The notes: a model not told the origin generated them from the sequence alone. A stretch of DNA of 61,744 nt from an uncultured Bacilli bacterium (GCA_944332295.1 CALVJR010000005.1:1-61744), one strand, 5' to 3'. Numbered from the stretch's first letter, positions 9,143 to 16,830 are shown. Numbers and translations are program-made.

Positions 9143-9849
9143 TATTTTAGATATAATTGTTCTCCTTCTTTTAAGTAAATGCCATATAAGTCATCTTTTG
9201 GACATGTATAGATTAATTGAGGTGGTGTTTCTTGGTTTTCTAAATTGGAGTTTTCTTCCTCATCATTTGATTGCTCTGGTAATGGTTCTAATTGCTCTAT
9301 ATTAGAATCTTCTTCTGGTTTCGTATTCGTATTTTCTTCTGTTATCTTTTTGAAGTTATATCCATTACTATTTATTATATTTGTTTCATCTTCTATCCAT
9401 AGGCATTCTTCAGGATTTTTACCGTTTATTATTACATAATAACCTTCGGAATTTGCTGTCCAGCCAGGGCTTTGATATTTTCCTTTCGCACATTCTATAT
9501 GACAATGATTCCCAGTGGCATTCCCTGATGTTCCTTCTTTATAGAATGCTTCCTTCTGTCTTATTTTCTTTCCTACATATAAATTACTAATATCATCAGC
9601 ATGAGCAAATAGAATTGTCATATAGTCTATTGTACCATCAGGATATTCTACAGGATTATCACTTTCTAACCAGACTTCATTAGCATCTTGTGGATATATC
9701 TTTTTTATTGTTCCCGTAAATGGGGCATATACCTCCTCTATCCCTGTATCTTTGCCAGCATCATCGATTGCAAAACTATTGATATGAGTTCCTTCTCCAT
9801 ACCTTTGCGTAATTCTCATATTTTTTAATGGATATATTGGCTTTTCCAT
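9142..9849 (-). CDS. Phage-type M23 metallopeptidase (endolysin-like)
   Basis: The protein has 235 residues. The N-terminal 135 or so form a peptidase M23 (LytM/lysostaphin) domain: a zinc-ligand pair His22 and Asp29 in THINSFAIDD, and HCH near residue 116 in GNHCHIE. The overall form, an intact domain beginning at residue 1 without a signal peptide, is that of endolysins of Firmicute phages, not of exported cell-wall enzymes. An acidic, Asn/Glu-rich linker (about 165-205) leads to a short C-terminal piece ending LYLK that may be the remnant of a binding domain. Its ATG overlaps the holin stop codon by one base (TAATG), so the two are translationally coupled. It would cleave peptide cross-bridges after export through the holin. 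This is a lysis pair with no other phage gene nearby. Confidence 0.8.
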   Translation of the reverse strand: MEKPIYPLKNMRITQRYGEGTHINSFAIDDAGKDTGIEEVYAPFTGTIKKIYPQDANEVWLESDNPVEYPDGTIDYMTILFAHADDISNLYVGKKIRQKEAFYKEGTSGNATGNHCHIECAKGKYQSPGWTANSEGYYVIINGKNPEECLWIEDETNIINSNGYNFKKITEENTNTKPEEDSNIEQLEPLPEQSNDEEENSNLENQETPPQLIYTCPKDDLYGIYLKEGEQLYLK

Positions 9850-10190
9850 TATTTATTATCCTCCTCATTGATTATATTTTCTTTTGATATAGTTACTGTT
9901 TTTCTACTTATTAAATCTGTATGTGATGCTAATTTTCCTTCTAATGATTTATAGATAGTATCAGCACCAATAAATGAGAAGAAGCCAATCCAAAGACTGG
10001 TTGGTAATTTAATATTTGTAAATGTATAGCAGAAAATTATTCCTACAAGCATGTTTATGATAAAAGAATATATACATAGATATTTACTTGTTTTAAAGCA
10101 GGATTTTGTTTTTTGTATTACTGCACAAGTAATTGCACTTAATGCAATTGCAATTACTAATAGTTGTTGTAGATAATCTAAGTTTAGCAT
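9849..10190 (-). CDS. Phage-type holin
   Basis: This small membrane protein (113 residues from ATG 10190) has three or four hydrophobic segments (about 5-23, 35-55, 60-80) and a charged C-terminal tail. The segment WIGFFSFIGADTIYKSLEGKL is typical of holins in Firmicute prophages, which form membrane lesions that release endolysin. I chose ATG 10190 because AGGTGAT ends four bases upstream; a GTG at 10199 is also in frame. The gene has its own promoter just after the rpsI terminator and overlaps the endolysin. It could have been kept for host-programmed lysis, for example mother-cell lysis, but that is inference. Confidence 0.7.
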   Translation of the reverse strand: MLNLDYLQQLLVIAIALSAITCAVIQKTKSCFKTSKYLCIYSFIINMLVGIIFCYTFTNIKLPTSLWIGFFSFIGADTIYKSLEGKLASHTDLISRKTVTISKENIINEEDNK

Positions 10191-10206
10191 GTTAATCACC
10201 TGATGT

Positions 10207-10235
10207 ATTATATGTTTATTTTTTTATTTTGACAC
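10207..10235 (-). promoter_or_regulatory. Promoter of the holin-endolysin pair
   Basis: GTGTCA (10235-10230), a 17-base spacer and TATAAT (10212-10207) read on the minus strand. The -35 begins directly after the T-run of the rpsI terminator. Confidence 0.5.
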
Positions 10236-10238
10236 AAA

Positions 10239-10260
10239 AAAAGCATCTTTCGATGCTTTT
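10239..10260 (-). terminator. Terminator of the rplM-rpsI operon
   Basis: A nine-base stem AAAAGCATC/GATGCTTTT with a four-base loop is followed on the minus strand by a T-run, 16 bases past the rpsI stop codon. Confidence 0.85.
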
Positions 10261-10275
10261 GAAACAGTATTTTGA

Positions 10276-10701
10276 TTAACGCTTGCTAAATTGTGGAGCA
10301 CGACGTGCTTTCTTTAATCCTGGTTTCTTACGTTCTTTCTTACGAGGATCTCTAGTAATAAATCCAGCAGCTTTTAAGATTTTTCTGAAACTATTATCAG
10401 AATCATCTGGAGTTGTTGAATCATATTCTAATAATGCTTTTGTAATACCATGACGGATAGCACCTGTTTGACCAGTATATCCACCACCACTTACTTTAGC
10501 ATCTACATCGAAGATTTCTCTAGTATTAGTCATTTCTAATGGTTGACATAAATCCATTACACAAAGTTCAGATGGGAAGTATTCATTTACATCTCTTCCG
10601 TTAACAGTGATTTTTCCAGTTCCTGGAGTTAAAGTAACTTTAGCAACACTAGTCTTTCTATGACCAGTTCCATAATATCTATTTTTCTTTTCTTTTGCCA
10701 T
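10276..10701 (-). CDS. rpsI: 30S ribosomal protein S9
   Basis: Universal small-subunit protein whose C-terminal tail reaches the decoding site and contacts P-site tRNA; the invariant tail QFSKR is present. At 141 residues it is about ten longer than usual, through a short insert near residue 100 (TTPDDSDN). The glycine-rich [16 protein letters not shown] core and the basic C-terminal 30 residues are intact. It follows rplM by 14 bases in the standard rplM-rpsI operon. Confidence 0.98.
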   Translation of the reverse strand: MAKEKKNRYYGTGHRKTSVAKVTLTPGTGKITVNGRDVNEYFPSELCVMDLCQPLEMTNTREIFDVDAKVSGGGYTGQTGAIRHGITKALLEYDSTTPDDSDNSFRKILKAAGFITRDPRKKERKKPGLKKARRAPQFSKR

Positions 10702-10715
10702 AACCTTTTAACCTC

Positions 10716-11147
10716 CTATTTCACTTCAAGCACTTCAGGCTTTTGTGCCTCATGTTTGTGCTCGCTTCCTGTGTATACAAATAATTTCTTATACATTTGT
10801 CTACCTAATCTGTTATGTGGTAGCATACCTTTTACAGCTCTTTCTACCATTTCTACTGGATATTTTTCAATCATTTCTTTAGCTGTTCTTTCTCTTAAAC
10901 CACCTAAATATTGTGAATGGTTATAATACATCTTATCATTTAATTTATTACCAGTTAATTTTACTTTTTCGGCATTTACGATAATGATGTTATCTCCGCA
11001 ATCGATATGTGGAGTATAAGTTGGTTTGTGTTTTCCACGTAAGTATTTTGCAGCAAGTGATGCTACACGACCTAAAGATTTACCTTCAGCGTCAATAACG
11101 TACCATTTACGTTCTACTGTTTCTTTCTTTTGCATATAGCTTTTCAT
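10716..11147 (-). CDS. rplM: 50S ribosomal protein L13
   Basis: Large-subunit protein that binds early in 23S rRNA assembly. It has 143 residues, the normal length, with the family start [20 protein letters not shown], the [11 protein letters not shown] segment and the [10 protein letters not shown] segment. It has a GGAGAG ribosome site and its own promoter about 80 bases upstream. Its leader holds a hairpin that may be a ribosomal-protein leader. In related Bacillota rplM follows truA; here two unknown genes and an accessory promoter intervene. Confidence 0.98.
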   Translation of the reverse strand: MKSYMQKKETVERKWYVIDAEGKSLGRVASLAAKYLRGKHKPTYTPHIDCGDNIIIVNAEKVKLTGNKLNDKMYYNHSQYLGGLRERTAKEMIEKYPVEMVERAVKGMLPHNRLGRQMYKKLFVYTGSEHKHEAQKPEVLEVK

Positions 11148-11169
11148 AATTACTCTCCTTTACCTTTAA

Positions 11170-11190
11170 TTAGGTTTTCCCAGGACCTAA
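11170..11190 (-). promoter_or_regulatory. Possible L13-type leader hairpin
   Basis: The roughly 75-base leader between the rplM -10 box and its ATG contains the stem TTAGGT/ACCTAA with a nine-base loop, ending about 23 bases before the start codon. L13 leaders are known in Bacillota as autoregulatory RNAs. I infer the identity from position and cannot confirm the consensus by eye. Confidence 0.4.
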
Positions 11191-11224
11191 TCAATGTGGG
11201 GATATTTCGAATGTACCGATTATG

Positions 11225-11253
11225 ATTATACTAAAAAAAGTATTAAAAATCAA
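11225..11253 (-). promoter_or_regulatory. Promoter of rplM-rpsI
   Basis: TTGATT (11253-11248), a 17-base spacer and TATAAT (11230-11225) on the minus strand. The -35 box lies in the loop and stem of the terminator of the preceding gene, so terminator and promoter share the same bases. Confidence 0.8.
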
Positions 11254-11263
11254 TACTTTTTTT
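11233..11263 (-). terminator. Terminator of the 132-aa gene
   Basis: AAAAAAAGTATT pairs with AATACTTTTTTT around a seven-base loop, immediately after the stop codon at 11269. It overlaps the rplM promoter. Confidence 0.75.
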
Positions 11264-11268
11264 CATTA

Positions 11269-11667
11269 TTATAAATGTTTTATGTGGACTTTTTCTTCTT
11301 GTTGTTCTAAAGATGCTAGTTTCTGTTCTTTAGCATCTATCATGGCAAGAAGTGCATCTAAATCATCTGGTGACTGTGCAGCTATCATTTCTTGCGTATC
11401 TCTTACCACGTTTGCTTGTTTTAGTTGATTTAAAGTTCTTTGGTATTCTTCATTATTATGATTATTGATTGCTGTAGTGACAATAGTTGCCGCTGTTGAA
11501 GAAGCCAATGTAATTGCTACCTTTTTGGGATTAAAATATCTCTCTCCTTTTTCTCCATCAATTATAAAAGCAGTCGTAGCAGTTGTACCTACTGCAGTTG
11601 TAGTTCCCTGGAATACTGGATTTGGAGTTAATAACATAGTAGTTGTATTATCGAAATCGAATTTCAT
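11269..11667 (-). CDS. Hypothetical small membrane protein, 132 aa
   Basis: I do not recognise this protein. The N-terminal half is rich in Thr and Ala with a weak hydrophobic stretch (about 48-66, VAITLASSTAATIVTTAI); the C-terminal half is charged and likely coiled coil, with repeated Gln, Glu and Lys and the segment SPDDLDALLAMIDAKEQKL. Its ATG overlaps the stop codon of the 401-residue gene by one base, so the two are expressed together. The strict coupling suggests partners. Confidence 0.6.
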   Translation of the reverse strand: MKFDFDNTTTMLLTPNPVFQGTTTAVGTTATTAFIIDGEKGERYFNPKKVAITLASSTAATIVTTAINNHNNEEYQRTLNQLKQANVVRDTQEMIAAQSPDDLDALLAMIDAKEQKLASLEQQEEKVHIKHL

Positions 11668-12872
11668 TAATAATTCCCCCTTATTTTTTTTATATTTCCT
11701 ATTAAAATATTATTTGATATTTGTTCTTGTGTAGTTTGTAATACTACACTTTTCATTGATTGTAATGTATTTATACTTGTTGCATTATTTATAATTTGAT
11801 CTGCTTGACTACTGAATGTATCTTGTTTAGTAGCAGATGAATTATTATTTCCTTTTTTATTTGTTTCTTCTAATGCTTGCTTCTGTTGTAATATCATGGC
11901 TCTCATTTGCTCTAAAGATTCTTTACTTCTCATGCTTTCTACTATTTGTTCTAATGAATCTATATTTTCTCCTCTTGTTTTTGCCTTAGATATATCAGAA
12001 ATTAATTCTTTGTTTTCTTCTCGTAGCTGATTAATTTCTCCTATATTTGCTCTTACGATTACTTTCTCAGCTGCTTTCATTCTAGATAAATTATAGTCTT
12101 GAATATTTATACATTGCATATTCTTCAATGCTGCAATGATTTGATATCCACCTACTATTTGAGGTAAGATAGGTATACCTAACATTCCTAACCCTATACA
12201 AGCACTAAATATTATTCCATTTCTCTTTAAACAATCTTTATGTATTCTTTTATTCATTTCTAGTGTTAGTGGAAACTGCTCTTTTCTTCTATTTACTCCT
12301 ATATGGTAATTAATACTTTTTCTCTCATTCAGTTCTACTCTAATTAATGTTTTTCTTCTTCTTTCATCTTCTAACAATTCTTCTCGCTGTTTGTCTGTTA
12401 AATCTTTACATAGGAATTTGTCTGTTTGATTTTGAATTATTTTATCTGCCAATTTTAAATATTTTTTTCTTATAGACTTTTTATTTAGAAATTTAAATTT
12501 TACTTTATCAAACTTTAAAACAAAATTTTGAAACTTTTCTGCACCAAGTTTTTCGTGTAGCTTCATCTTTTTTTGATACAGATTTCTTGTCCACTTTTCT
12601 TGCTCTTTTTTGGATAGACCTTTAGGTACTTTAATTGCAGCTGGTTTCATTATTAAGCGATAGGCATACTTTACTTTTTCAACTTTACTACCTATTTTTT
12701 GAATTTGTTTAGCACCCTTTTTTCTTTCTAGTTTTTCTTTTTCTTCTTTTACTTGATCTATCCATCCTTTTTGTTCTTCTTCTGATAAGTTTTTTGGCAT
12801 GTCTATTTCATCTGGATTGCAAAGCAAATAGTACTTGTATTTTAAATTTTCAACTAGCTCTTTCTTTTTCAT
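11667..12872 (-). CDS. Hypothetical basic coiled-coil membrane protein with N-terminal tandem repeat, 401 aa
   Basis: I do not recognise this protein. Two tandem units of about 60 residues fill the N-terminus (about 7-66 and 67-128). Each has the order K-Y-x-Y/A-Y-x-L then P-x-x-[IL]-x-[MV]-PK-x-LS-x-x-EQ-x-x-W then KL-x-x-K-x-GA. A hydrophobic segment follows near 214-235 (FSACIGLGMLGIPILPQIVGGY), then a long coiled coil (about 265-340). No catalytic motif is seen. It lies between truA and rplM, where ecfT or nothing is expected in relatives, and has its own extended -10 promoter. The topology suggests a membrane-associated scaffold, which is inference. Confidence 0.65.
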   Translation of the reverse strand: MKKKELVENLKYKYYLLCNPDEIDMPKNLSEEEQKGWIDQVKEEKEKLERKKGAKQIQKIGSKVEKVKYAYRLIMKPAAIKVPKGLSKKEQEKWTRNLYQKKMKLHEKLGAEKFQNFVLKFDKVKFKFLNKKSIRKKYLKLADKIIQNQTDKFLCKDLTDKQREELLEDERRRKTLIRVELNERKSINYHIGVNRRKEQFPLTLEMNKRIHKDCLKRNGIIFSACIGLGMLGIPILPQIVGGYQIIAALKNMQCINIQDYNLSRMKAAEKVIVRANIGEINQLREENKELISDISKAKTRGENIDSLEQIVESMRSKESLEQMRAMILQQKQALEETNKKGNNNSSATKQDTFSSQADQIINNATSINTLQSMKSVVLQTTQEQISNNILIGNIKKIRGNY

Positions 12873-12902
12873 TTTTTCCCCCTAATATCCTTAATTGGGC
12901 AT

Positions 12903-12911
12903 ATTATACCA
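12903..12911 (-). promoter_or_regulatory. Extended -10 promoter of the 401-aa gene
   Basis: TGGTATAAT on the minus strand, about 31 bases before the ATG at 12872, with a GGGGG ribosome site in between. No clear -35. Confidence 0.55.
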
Positions 12912-12925
12912 TAAAATGTGAAAAA

Positions 12926-12958
12926 AAGCAATAGCTAATAATTATACGGCTATTACTT
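12926..12958 (-). terminator. Terminator of the ecfA-truA operon
   Basis: AAGCAATAGC pairs with GCTATTACTT (one mismatch), overlapping the truA stop codon, with a T-run after it on the minus strand. Confidence 0.7.
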
Positions 12959-13690
12959 GTACCTGATATTTGTTAGATATAGACCTTCTGCAGGAGCTGT
13001 TTTTCCTCCTTGTGATCTATCTTTTTTATTTAAAAAGGTTTCCACATATTCAGGGGATTCTTTTTCTTCTCCTACTTTAATTAGTATACCAACCATGTTG
13101 CGAATTTGATAACGTAGGAAGCCATTTCCTGTAAATGTAAATTTTATGATATTATCAGTTGTTTTTTCTACTGTTGCCTTAGAGATGGTCCTTACACAAT
13201 TTTCTTTTTCTTTACTTTCTGTTACAAAGGCTCTAAAGTCATGTTCTCCTAATAAATACTTTATTCCTTCTTGCATCTTTTCCACATTTAATTTGTAATT
13301 ATATTGAAAAACATAGTTTCTTTCTATAGGATTATATTCTCCTATATTGATATAGTATTCATAAGTCTTTTCTAAAATATCATATCTTGCATGAAAATTA
13401 TTCTCTACCTTTTCTGTTTTAATTACATGGATATCTTCTGGTAAATTACTATTCATTGCTCGTTTTAATTTATATTCTGTAATATTGATATCTAAATCTG
13501 CATGACCACATTGCATCTTTGCATGTACTCCTTTATCTGTTCTACCAGAAGAAGTAAATGCTGTCTTTTTCCCATTATTGATCTTGGTTAACGCTTTTTC
13601 TATTTGTTCTTGAATGGTTATTAGTCCTGGTTGTGTTTGATAACCTTTATAATTTGTTCCGTCATATGATAATGTTATTAAATACCTCAT
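12953..13690 (-). CDS. truA: tRNA pseudouridine(38-40) synthase TruA
   Basis: Isomerises uridines 38-40 in the anticodon arm of tRNAs. The 245 residues match the usual length. The catalytic Asp is in SSGRTDKGVHA near residue 52, and the later conserved RNFHARYDI-type segment and FLRYQIRNMVG motif near residue 195 are present. It follows the two EcfA-like genes, as truA does in Bacilli, but the ecfT gene normally just before it is missing. A 17-bp palindrome lies in the 29-base gap upstream. Confidence 0.97.
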   Translation of the reverse strand: MRYLITLSYDGTNYKGYQTQPGLITIQEQIEKALTKINNGKKTAFTSSGRTDKGVHAKMQCGHADLDINITEYKLKRAMNSNLPEDIHVIKTEKVENNFHARYDILEKTYEYYINIGEYNPIERNYVFQYNYKLNVEKMQEGIKYLLGEHDFRAFVTESKEKENCVRTISKATVEKTTDNIIKFTFTGNGFLRYQIRNMVGILIKVGEEKESPEYVETFLNKKDRSQGGKTAPAEGLYLTNIRYK

Positions 13691-13702
13691 ATTTTCTCCT
13701 TT

Positions 13703-13719
13703 TCCACAGAAATTGTGGA
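13703..13719. repeat. 17-bp palindrome TCCAC-N7-GTGGA, copy 1
   Basis: TCCACAGAAATTGTGGA lies in the ecfA2-truA gap, directly before the truA ribosome site. It is one of six copies in the window. Confidence 0.8.
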
Positions 13720-14511
13720 TTATACATGTTTATAAATATCTTTAATTATATCCCTAATATCTTTGTGATAATCTATTTTTACTTTTTTCTTTTTTATTGC
13801 CTTATATGTGAACTGTACAATTTCTGGAATTTTATATCCATTTCTTTTTAAATAATCTACTCTCTCATAAGTTTCTTCTGTTGTTCCTTCTAGAAAGATT
13901 CTTTTGTTTTTTACGAATAGCATTTTTGTTGTATATTGATATAGCATATCAGCATTATTACTACCAATAATAATTATTTTATGGTATTGTTCTTTTAATT
14001 TTGTTAATACCATCATAATTTTTTTTCTACTTTTATTATCTAAATATTGAAATAGATCATCAAAAATCAAAACATCAGGATTAGATAAAAGTCCTATTGC
14101 AATCTGTACTTTTTTTTGTTCTGATTTAGATAGTGTAGTTATATTTCTATCTAGCATATTCGTATCTAATCCTACTATTTTTAGTGAATCATGCTCTTTT
14201 TTATCAATATTTTTTATTTGGAGGTGATAGTAATTTATAATGTAGTCCATATGTTCTTTTATTGTATTTAAGTAGGGCATTTTTTTTAATTGTTTTTCGA
14301 TTATACTTATTTTTTTATAATATTCTAAATAATTCTCAGAGGTTATTTCTTGGTTGTCTACTGTGATTGTTCCTTCTGGGAGTTTTTTTAATGTCAGGAT
14401 ATTTAATAGTTCTGCATATTCTGGTCCAGTAATTCCTATCATGTCACTACTAGATAAAGTCGTTGTTAATTCCCAATCGTCTTGTTTTATATTTTCTAAT
14501 ATTACTTCCAT
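13720..14511 (-). CDS. EcfA2-like ABC ATPase lacking Walker A
   Basis: By position and overall form this 263-residue protein is the second ATPase of an energy-coupling factor (vitamin uptake) transporter. Where Walker A should be (about residue 29) it reads ITGPEYAELLN, with no GK[ST]. The ABC signature survives as TLSKSEQKKVQIA near residue 130, and Walker B as VLIFDDLFQYL with Asp in place of the catalytic Glu. The switch His is replaced (IIIGSNNADM). The C-terminal EcfA tail (PEIVQFTYKAIKKKK) is recognisable. It overlaps the preceding ATPase gene by ten bases. It probably cannot hydrolyse ATP alone but could supply the signature to its partner. No ecfT follows. Confidence 0.8.
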   Translation of the reverse strand: MEVILENIKQDDWELTTTLSSSDMIGITGPEYAELLNILTLKKLPEGTITVDNQEITSENYLEYYKKISIIEKQLKKMPYLNTIKEHMDYIINYYHLQIKNIDKKEHDSLKIVGLDTNMLDRNITTLSKSEQKKVQIAIGLLSNPDVLIFDDLFQYLDNKSRKKIMMVLTKLKEQYHKIIIIGSNNADMLYQYTTKMLFVKNKRIFLEGTTEETYERVDYLKRNGYKIPEIVQFTYKAIKKKKVKIDYHKDIRDIIKDIYKHV

Positions 14512-15296
14512 ATTGTATCTACCATCCTGTCCATATTTAACTCTATTTTATCTACCACATTATAATCTCTTAGTTTAACAGACAAGTCTACCATAAATGG
14601 TAAGTCTAAGCCTATTTTATTTAATGTATTATCTTTTTCTATTACCGTTAATGGTTCTCCTTCTAGTAGAATTTTACCGTCATTTATTACCAATAAATAA
14701 TCACTTTCTAGTGAAATATTTAAATTTGATGTTGTCATAATAATGGCGATTTTTGTTTCTAATTGTAATGTACGTAATAATTTTATAAACTCTTCTTGTT
14801 CTTTTTCTTCTAATTCCTGACAAATATCATCTAAAAATAATATTTGAGGAGTTGCTAGCATTTTTTCTGCTAAAAGCATTTTTATTTTTATGAAAATAGG
14901 TACCATGTTAGGGTCCTTCTTCTGAAATTTGGTTAGTTTATATTTTTTAATTATTTCTTTATAGGTTTCTTTTTTATCCTCTTCTGTCTTTTTAAATAAA
15001 TGAATCACGTAATTTAATTCTTCTTCTACCGTATCAAAAAGAAATTCCGGGTTATCCTGTGGAATAATTGTTCCTGTAATTTCTTTCCACAAGTTTTGTG
15101 GATATTCTTCTACATATGTTCCTAATAATTTTATCGTTTCTTTTACTTCAAATTGTCCACTTAATATTCTAATTAATGTTGTTTTACCACAATTATTACC
15201 ACCTGATACAGTTATAAATTGTCCCGATTTTATCTGGAAGGAGATATCTTCAAAAATATTTTTATATTTTAAGTTATTTATTTCTAATAATTCCAT
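14502..15296 (-). CDS. EcfA1-like ABC ATPase lacking the LSGGQ signature
   Basis: This 264-residue protein is the first ATPase of the pair. Walker A is intact (VSGGNNCGKTTLIRIL, about residue 31), as is the Q-loop (IIPQDNPEFLF). At the signature position it reads MVPIFIKIK where EcfA has LSGG[QE], followed by a normal-looking helix. Walker B is ILFLDDIC, again Asp for Glu, and the switch His is missing (MTTSN). The C-terminal LPFMVDLSVKLRD tail is typical of EcfA1. Together with its partner only one composite site, Walker A here plus the signature there, could be formed. Own promoter upstream; SD GGAGGG. Confidence 0.82.
   Translation of the reverse strand: MELLEINNLKYKNIFEDISFQIKSGQFITVSGGNNCGKTTLIRILSGQFEVKETIKLLGTYVEEYPQNLWKEITGTIIPQDNPEFLFDTVEEELNYVIHLFKKTEEDKKETYKEIIKKYKLTKFQKKDPNMVPIFIKIKMLLAEKMLATPQILFLDDICQELEEKEQEEFIKLLRTLQLETKIAIIMTTSNLNISLESDYLLVINDGKILLEGEPLTVIEKDNTLNKIGLDLPFMVDLSVKLRDYNVVDKIELNMDRMVDTIWK
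15086..15102. repeat. 17-bp palindrome TCCAC-N7-GTGGA, copy 2
   Basis: TCCACAAGTTTTGTGGA inside the EcfA1-like gene. Here it encodes part of Y-P-Q-N-L-W, a different reading frame from the copies in the radical SAM gene. Confidence 0.8.
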
Positions 15297-15326
15297 TTTA
15301 TCTTCCCTCCTTTTGTTTTACTTTCT

Positions 15327-15356
15327 ATTATATAATAAAGCTTTTAAAAAAGCCAA
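15327..15356 (-). promoter_or_regulatory. Promoter of the ecfA-like operon
   Basis: TTGGCT (15356-15351), an 18-base spacer and TATAAT (15332-15327) on the minus strand. The -35 is part of the stem of the SDR-gene terminator. Confidence 0.65.
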
Positions 15357-15371
15357 CTATTTGGCTTTTTT
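15346..15371 (-). terminator. Terminator of the SDR gene
   Basis: A perfect 11-base stem AAAAAAGCCAA/TTGGCTTTTTT with loop CTAT, overlapping the SDR stop codon and the -35 box of the next operon. Confidence 0.85.
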
Positions 15372-16109
15372 CTTTTGTATTCTATAGGCGCAACGTAATA
15401 AAAACTTGTCAGATGCAAATCTTCCAAAAAACTTTGCACACTTCATTGTGAATCCAGGAATTATCAACATTTTTCCTTTCAACATCTCATCAATTGCGTA
15501 TTTCGCAACATACGTACTTTTTAATGGCTTCACTCCAAATTTTACTCCTGCTACTGCATTGAAATTAGTATCTACTGGTCCTGGACAAAGAACAGATACT
15601 TGAACATTTGATTTCTTTTTCTTTTGCTCATACCATAGAGCTTCTGATAATTGGTATACATAAGACTTTGTTGCATAATACGTACTCATCAATGGTCCCG
15701 GCTGAAATGCAGCAGAGGATGCAACATTTAGAATATAACCAGAATTTCTTTTTTCCATATCTTTTAAAAATGCTTTTGTTAAGATGTGTACTGCCTTAAT
15801 ATTAGTATCAATCATAGTTAATTCTGTTTGCAGATCTGTCTTGGTAAATTCCCCAAACGCTCCAAATCCGGCATTGTTAATTAGGATATCAATGTTTTCT
15901 TTTTTTGTTAATACATATAATTCTTTTACTTTTTGTTCGTTGGATAAATCAGCAACAATGATTGTTACTTTTGTAGGGAGAGATTCTTGAATCTCTTCTA
16001 GTTTTTCTTTATTTCTTGCGACTAGAATAAGCTCATATTTCTTGGTTGCTAAATATCTTGCCATATCTAGTCCTATTCCAGATGATGCTCCTGTAATTAA
16101 TGCTTTCAT
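15357..16109 (-). CDS. Short-chain dehydrogenase/reductase (classical SDR)
   Basis: A 250-residue NAD(P)H-dependent oxidoreductase of the classical SDR family, of the DltE/YqjQ-like type with a C-terminal Cys and Lys-rich extension. The cofactor motif TGASSGIG is at residues 6-13, Arg in LILVARN suggests NADP(H), NNAG is near residue 88, and the catalytic Ser-Tyr-Lys set appears as VASSAAF and YYATK near 138-156. The substrate is unknown. It sits between rplQ and the ecfA-like pair, where no such gene is usual, and has its own terminator. It is probably an accessory insertion into the operon. Confidence 0.93.
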   Translation of the reverse strand: MKALITGASSGIGLDMARYLATKKYELILVARNKEKLEEIQESLPTKVTIIVADLSNEQKVKELYVLTKKENIDILINNAGFGAFGEFTKTDLQTELTMIDTNIKAVHILTKAFLKDMEKRNSGYILNVASSAAFQPGPLMSTYYATKSYVYQLSEALWYEQKKKKSNVQVSVLCPGPVDTNFNAVAGVKFGVKPLKSTYVAKYAIDEMLKGKMLIIPGFTMKCAKFFGRFASDKFLLRCAYRIQKKKAK

Positions 16110-16170
16110 ACCGACACCTCTTTTACCTATCTTTTTCTCATTCTTATTATATAATAAAATGAGTGAAAAA

Positions 16171-16193
16171 AAAAGAATGTTGACATTCCTTTT
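16171..16193 (-). terminator. Terminator of the 197-aa gene
   Basis: AAAAGAATG pairs with CATTCCTTTT (one G-U), followed on the minus strand by a run of T; it is 28 bases past the stop codon. Confidence 0.7.
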
Positions 16194-16220
16194 ACTATTT
16201 TCTTATTACTCTTTTATATT

Positions 16221-16814
16221 TTATTTTTTATGATTTCCCTTTTGATTTGGTTCTTCATTTATACTATTAAACATAGCATCTAGTTCGTTTTCTTGTGCTC
16301 TATATTCTCTTTCTGTTTGGAGCATCATTCTCGTTAATTTATCATCTATATCTTGTTCTAAAGAGAAAGGATTCGCTTTTGGGATTTGATAGTCCTTATA
16401 TTTATCTAATCTTATTGTTGAATCTAGTCTTATAAATCTATTTAAATCATAATCTTCTTTAAATCTTCTTTCTTGTTCTTTACCTCCTGTCATTTTGATT
16501 GCTCCAGCAACTGTTGTATAATCCAGTACTCCTTGATCTAACAGTTCTTCTTTTGTAATACCTAAAGCTTCTTGTGCTGGTGTTAATGATAAATTATCTA
16601 AATATTCCATCACTGCAGCATATTCTTTACGATATTTATTTTGTAAAAACGTATTCGATAAAAACTCTTCCTCTGAAATAAATTCTTTTTCTTCGCGTTC
16701 TTGTATATATTCGTGCAATTCTTGATATATCTTTTTTTCTTGTCCTAAGTATTTTTCACCAAGTTGTCTCTCAGAAATGTCTTTCTTTTTCGGTAAATTT
16801 AAATCTAAGAACAT
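16221..16814 (-). CDS. Hypothetical acidic helical protein, 197 aa
   Basis: I do not recognise this soluble, charged, mostly helical protein. It is rich in Glu, Lys and Gln, with an N-terminal ELHEYIQEREEKEF helix and a C-terminal helix MMLQTEREYRAQENELDAMF. The open frame extends back into rplQ, but I place the start at ATG 16814: a GGTGAT ribosome site precedes it, and a promoter overlapping the rplQ terminator would begin transcripts just upstream. The extra N-terminal residues would be read from terminator sequence. No homology-based function is evident. Confidence 0.6.
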   Translation of the reverse strand: MFLDLNLPKKKDISERQLGEKYLGQEKKIYQELHEYIQEREEKEFISEEEFLSNTFLQNKYRKEYAAVMEYLDNLSLTPAQEALGITKEELLDQGVLDYTTVAGAIKMTGGKEQERRFKEDYDLNRFIRLDSTIRLDKYKDYQIPKANPFSLEQDIDDKLTRMMLQTEREYRAQENELDAMFNSINEEPNQKGNHKK

Positions 16815-16830
16815 ATTTATCACCGAACTT

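Noticed and set aside
13044-13060. TCCACATATTCAGGGGA in truA as a further palindrome copy
   Set aside because: One arm has GGGGA for GTGGA and the dyad does not extend; it is in conserved truA codons.
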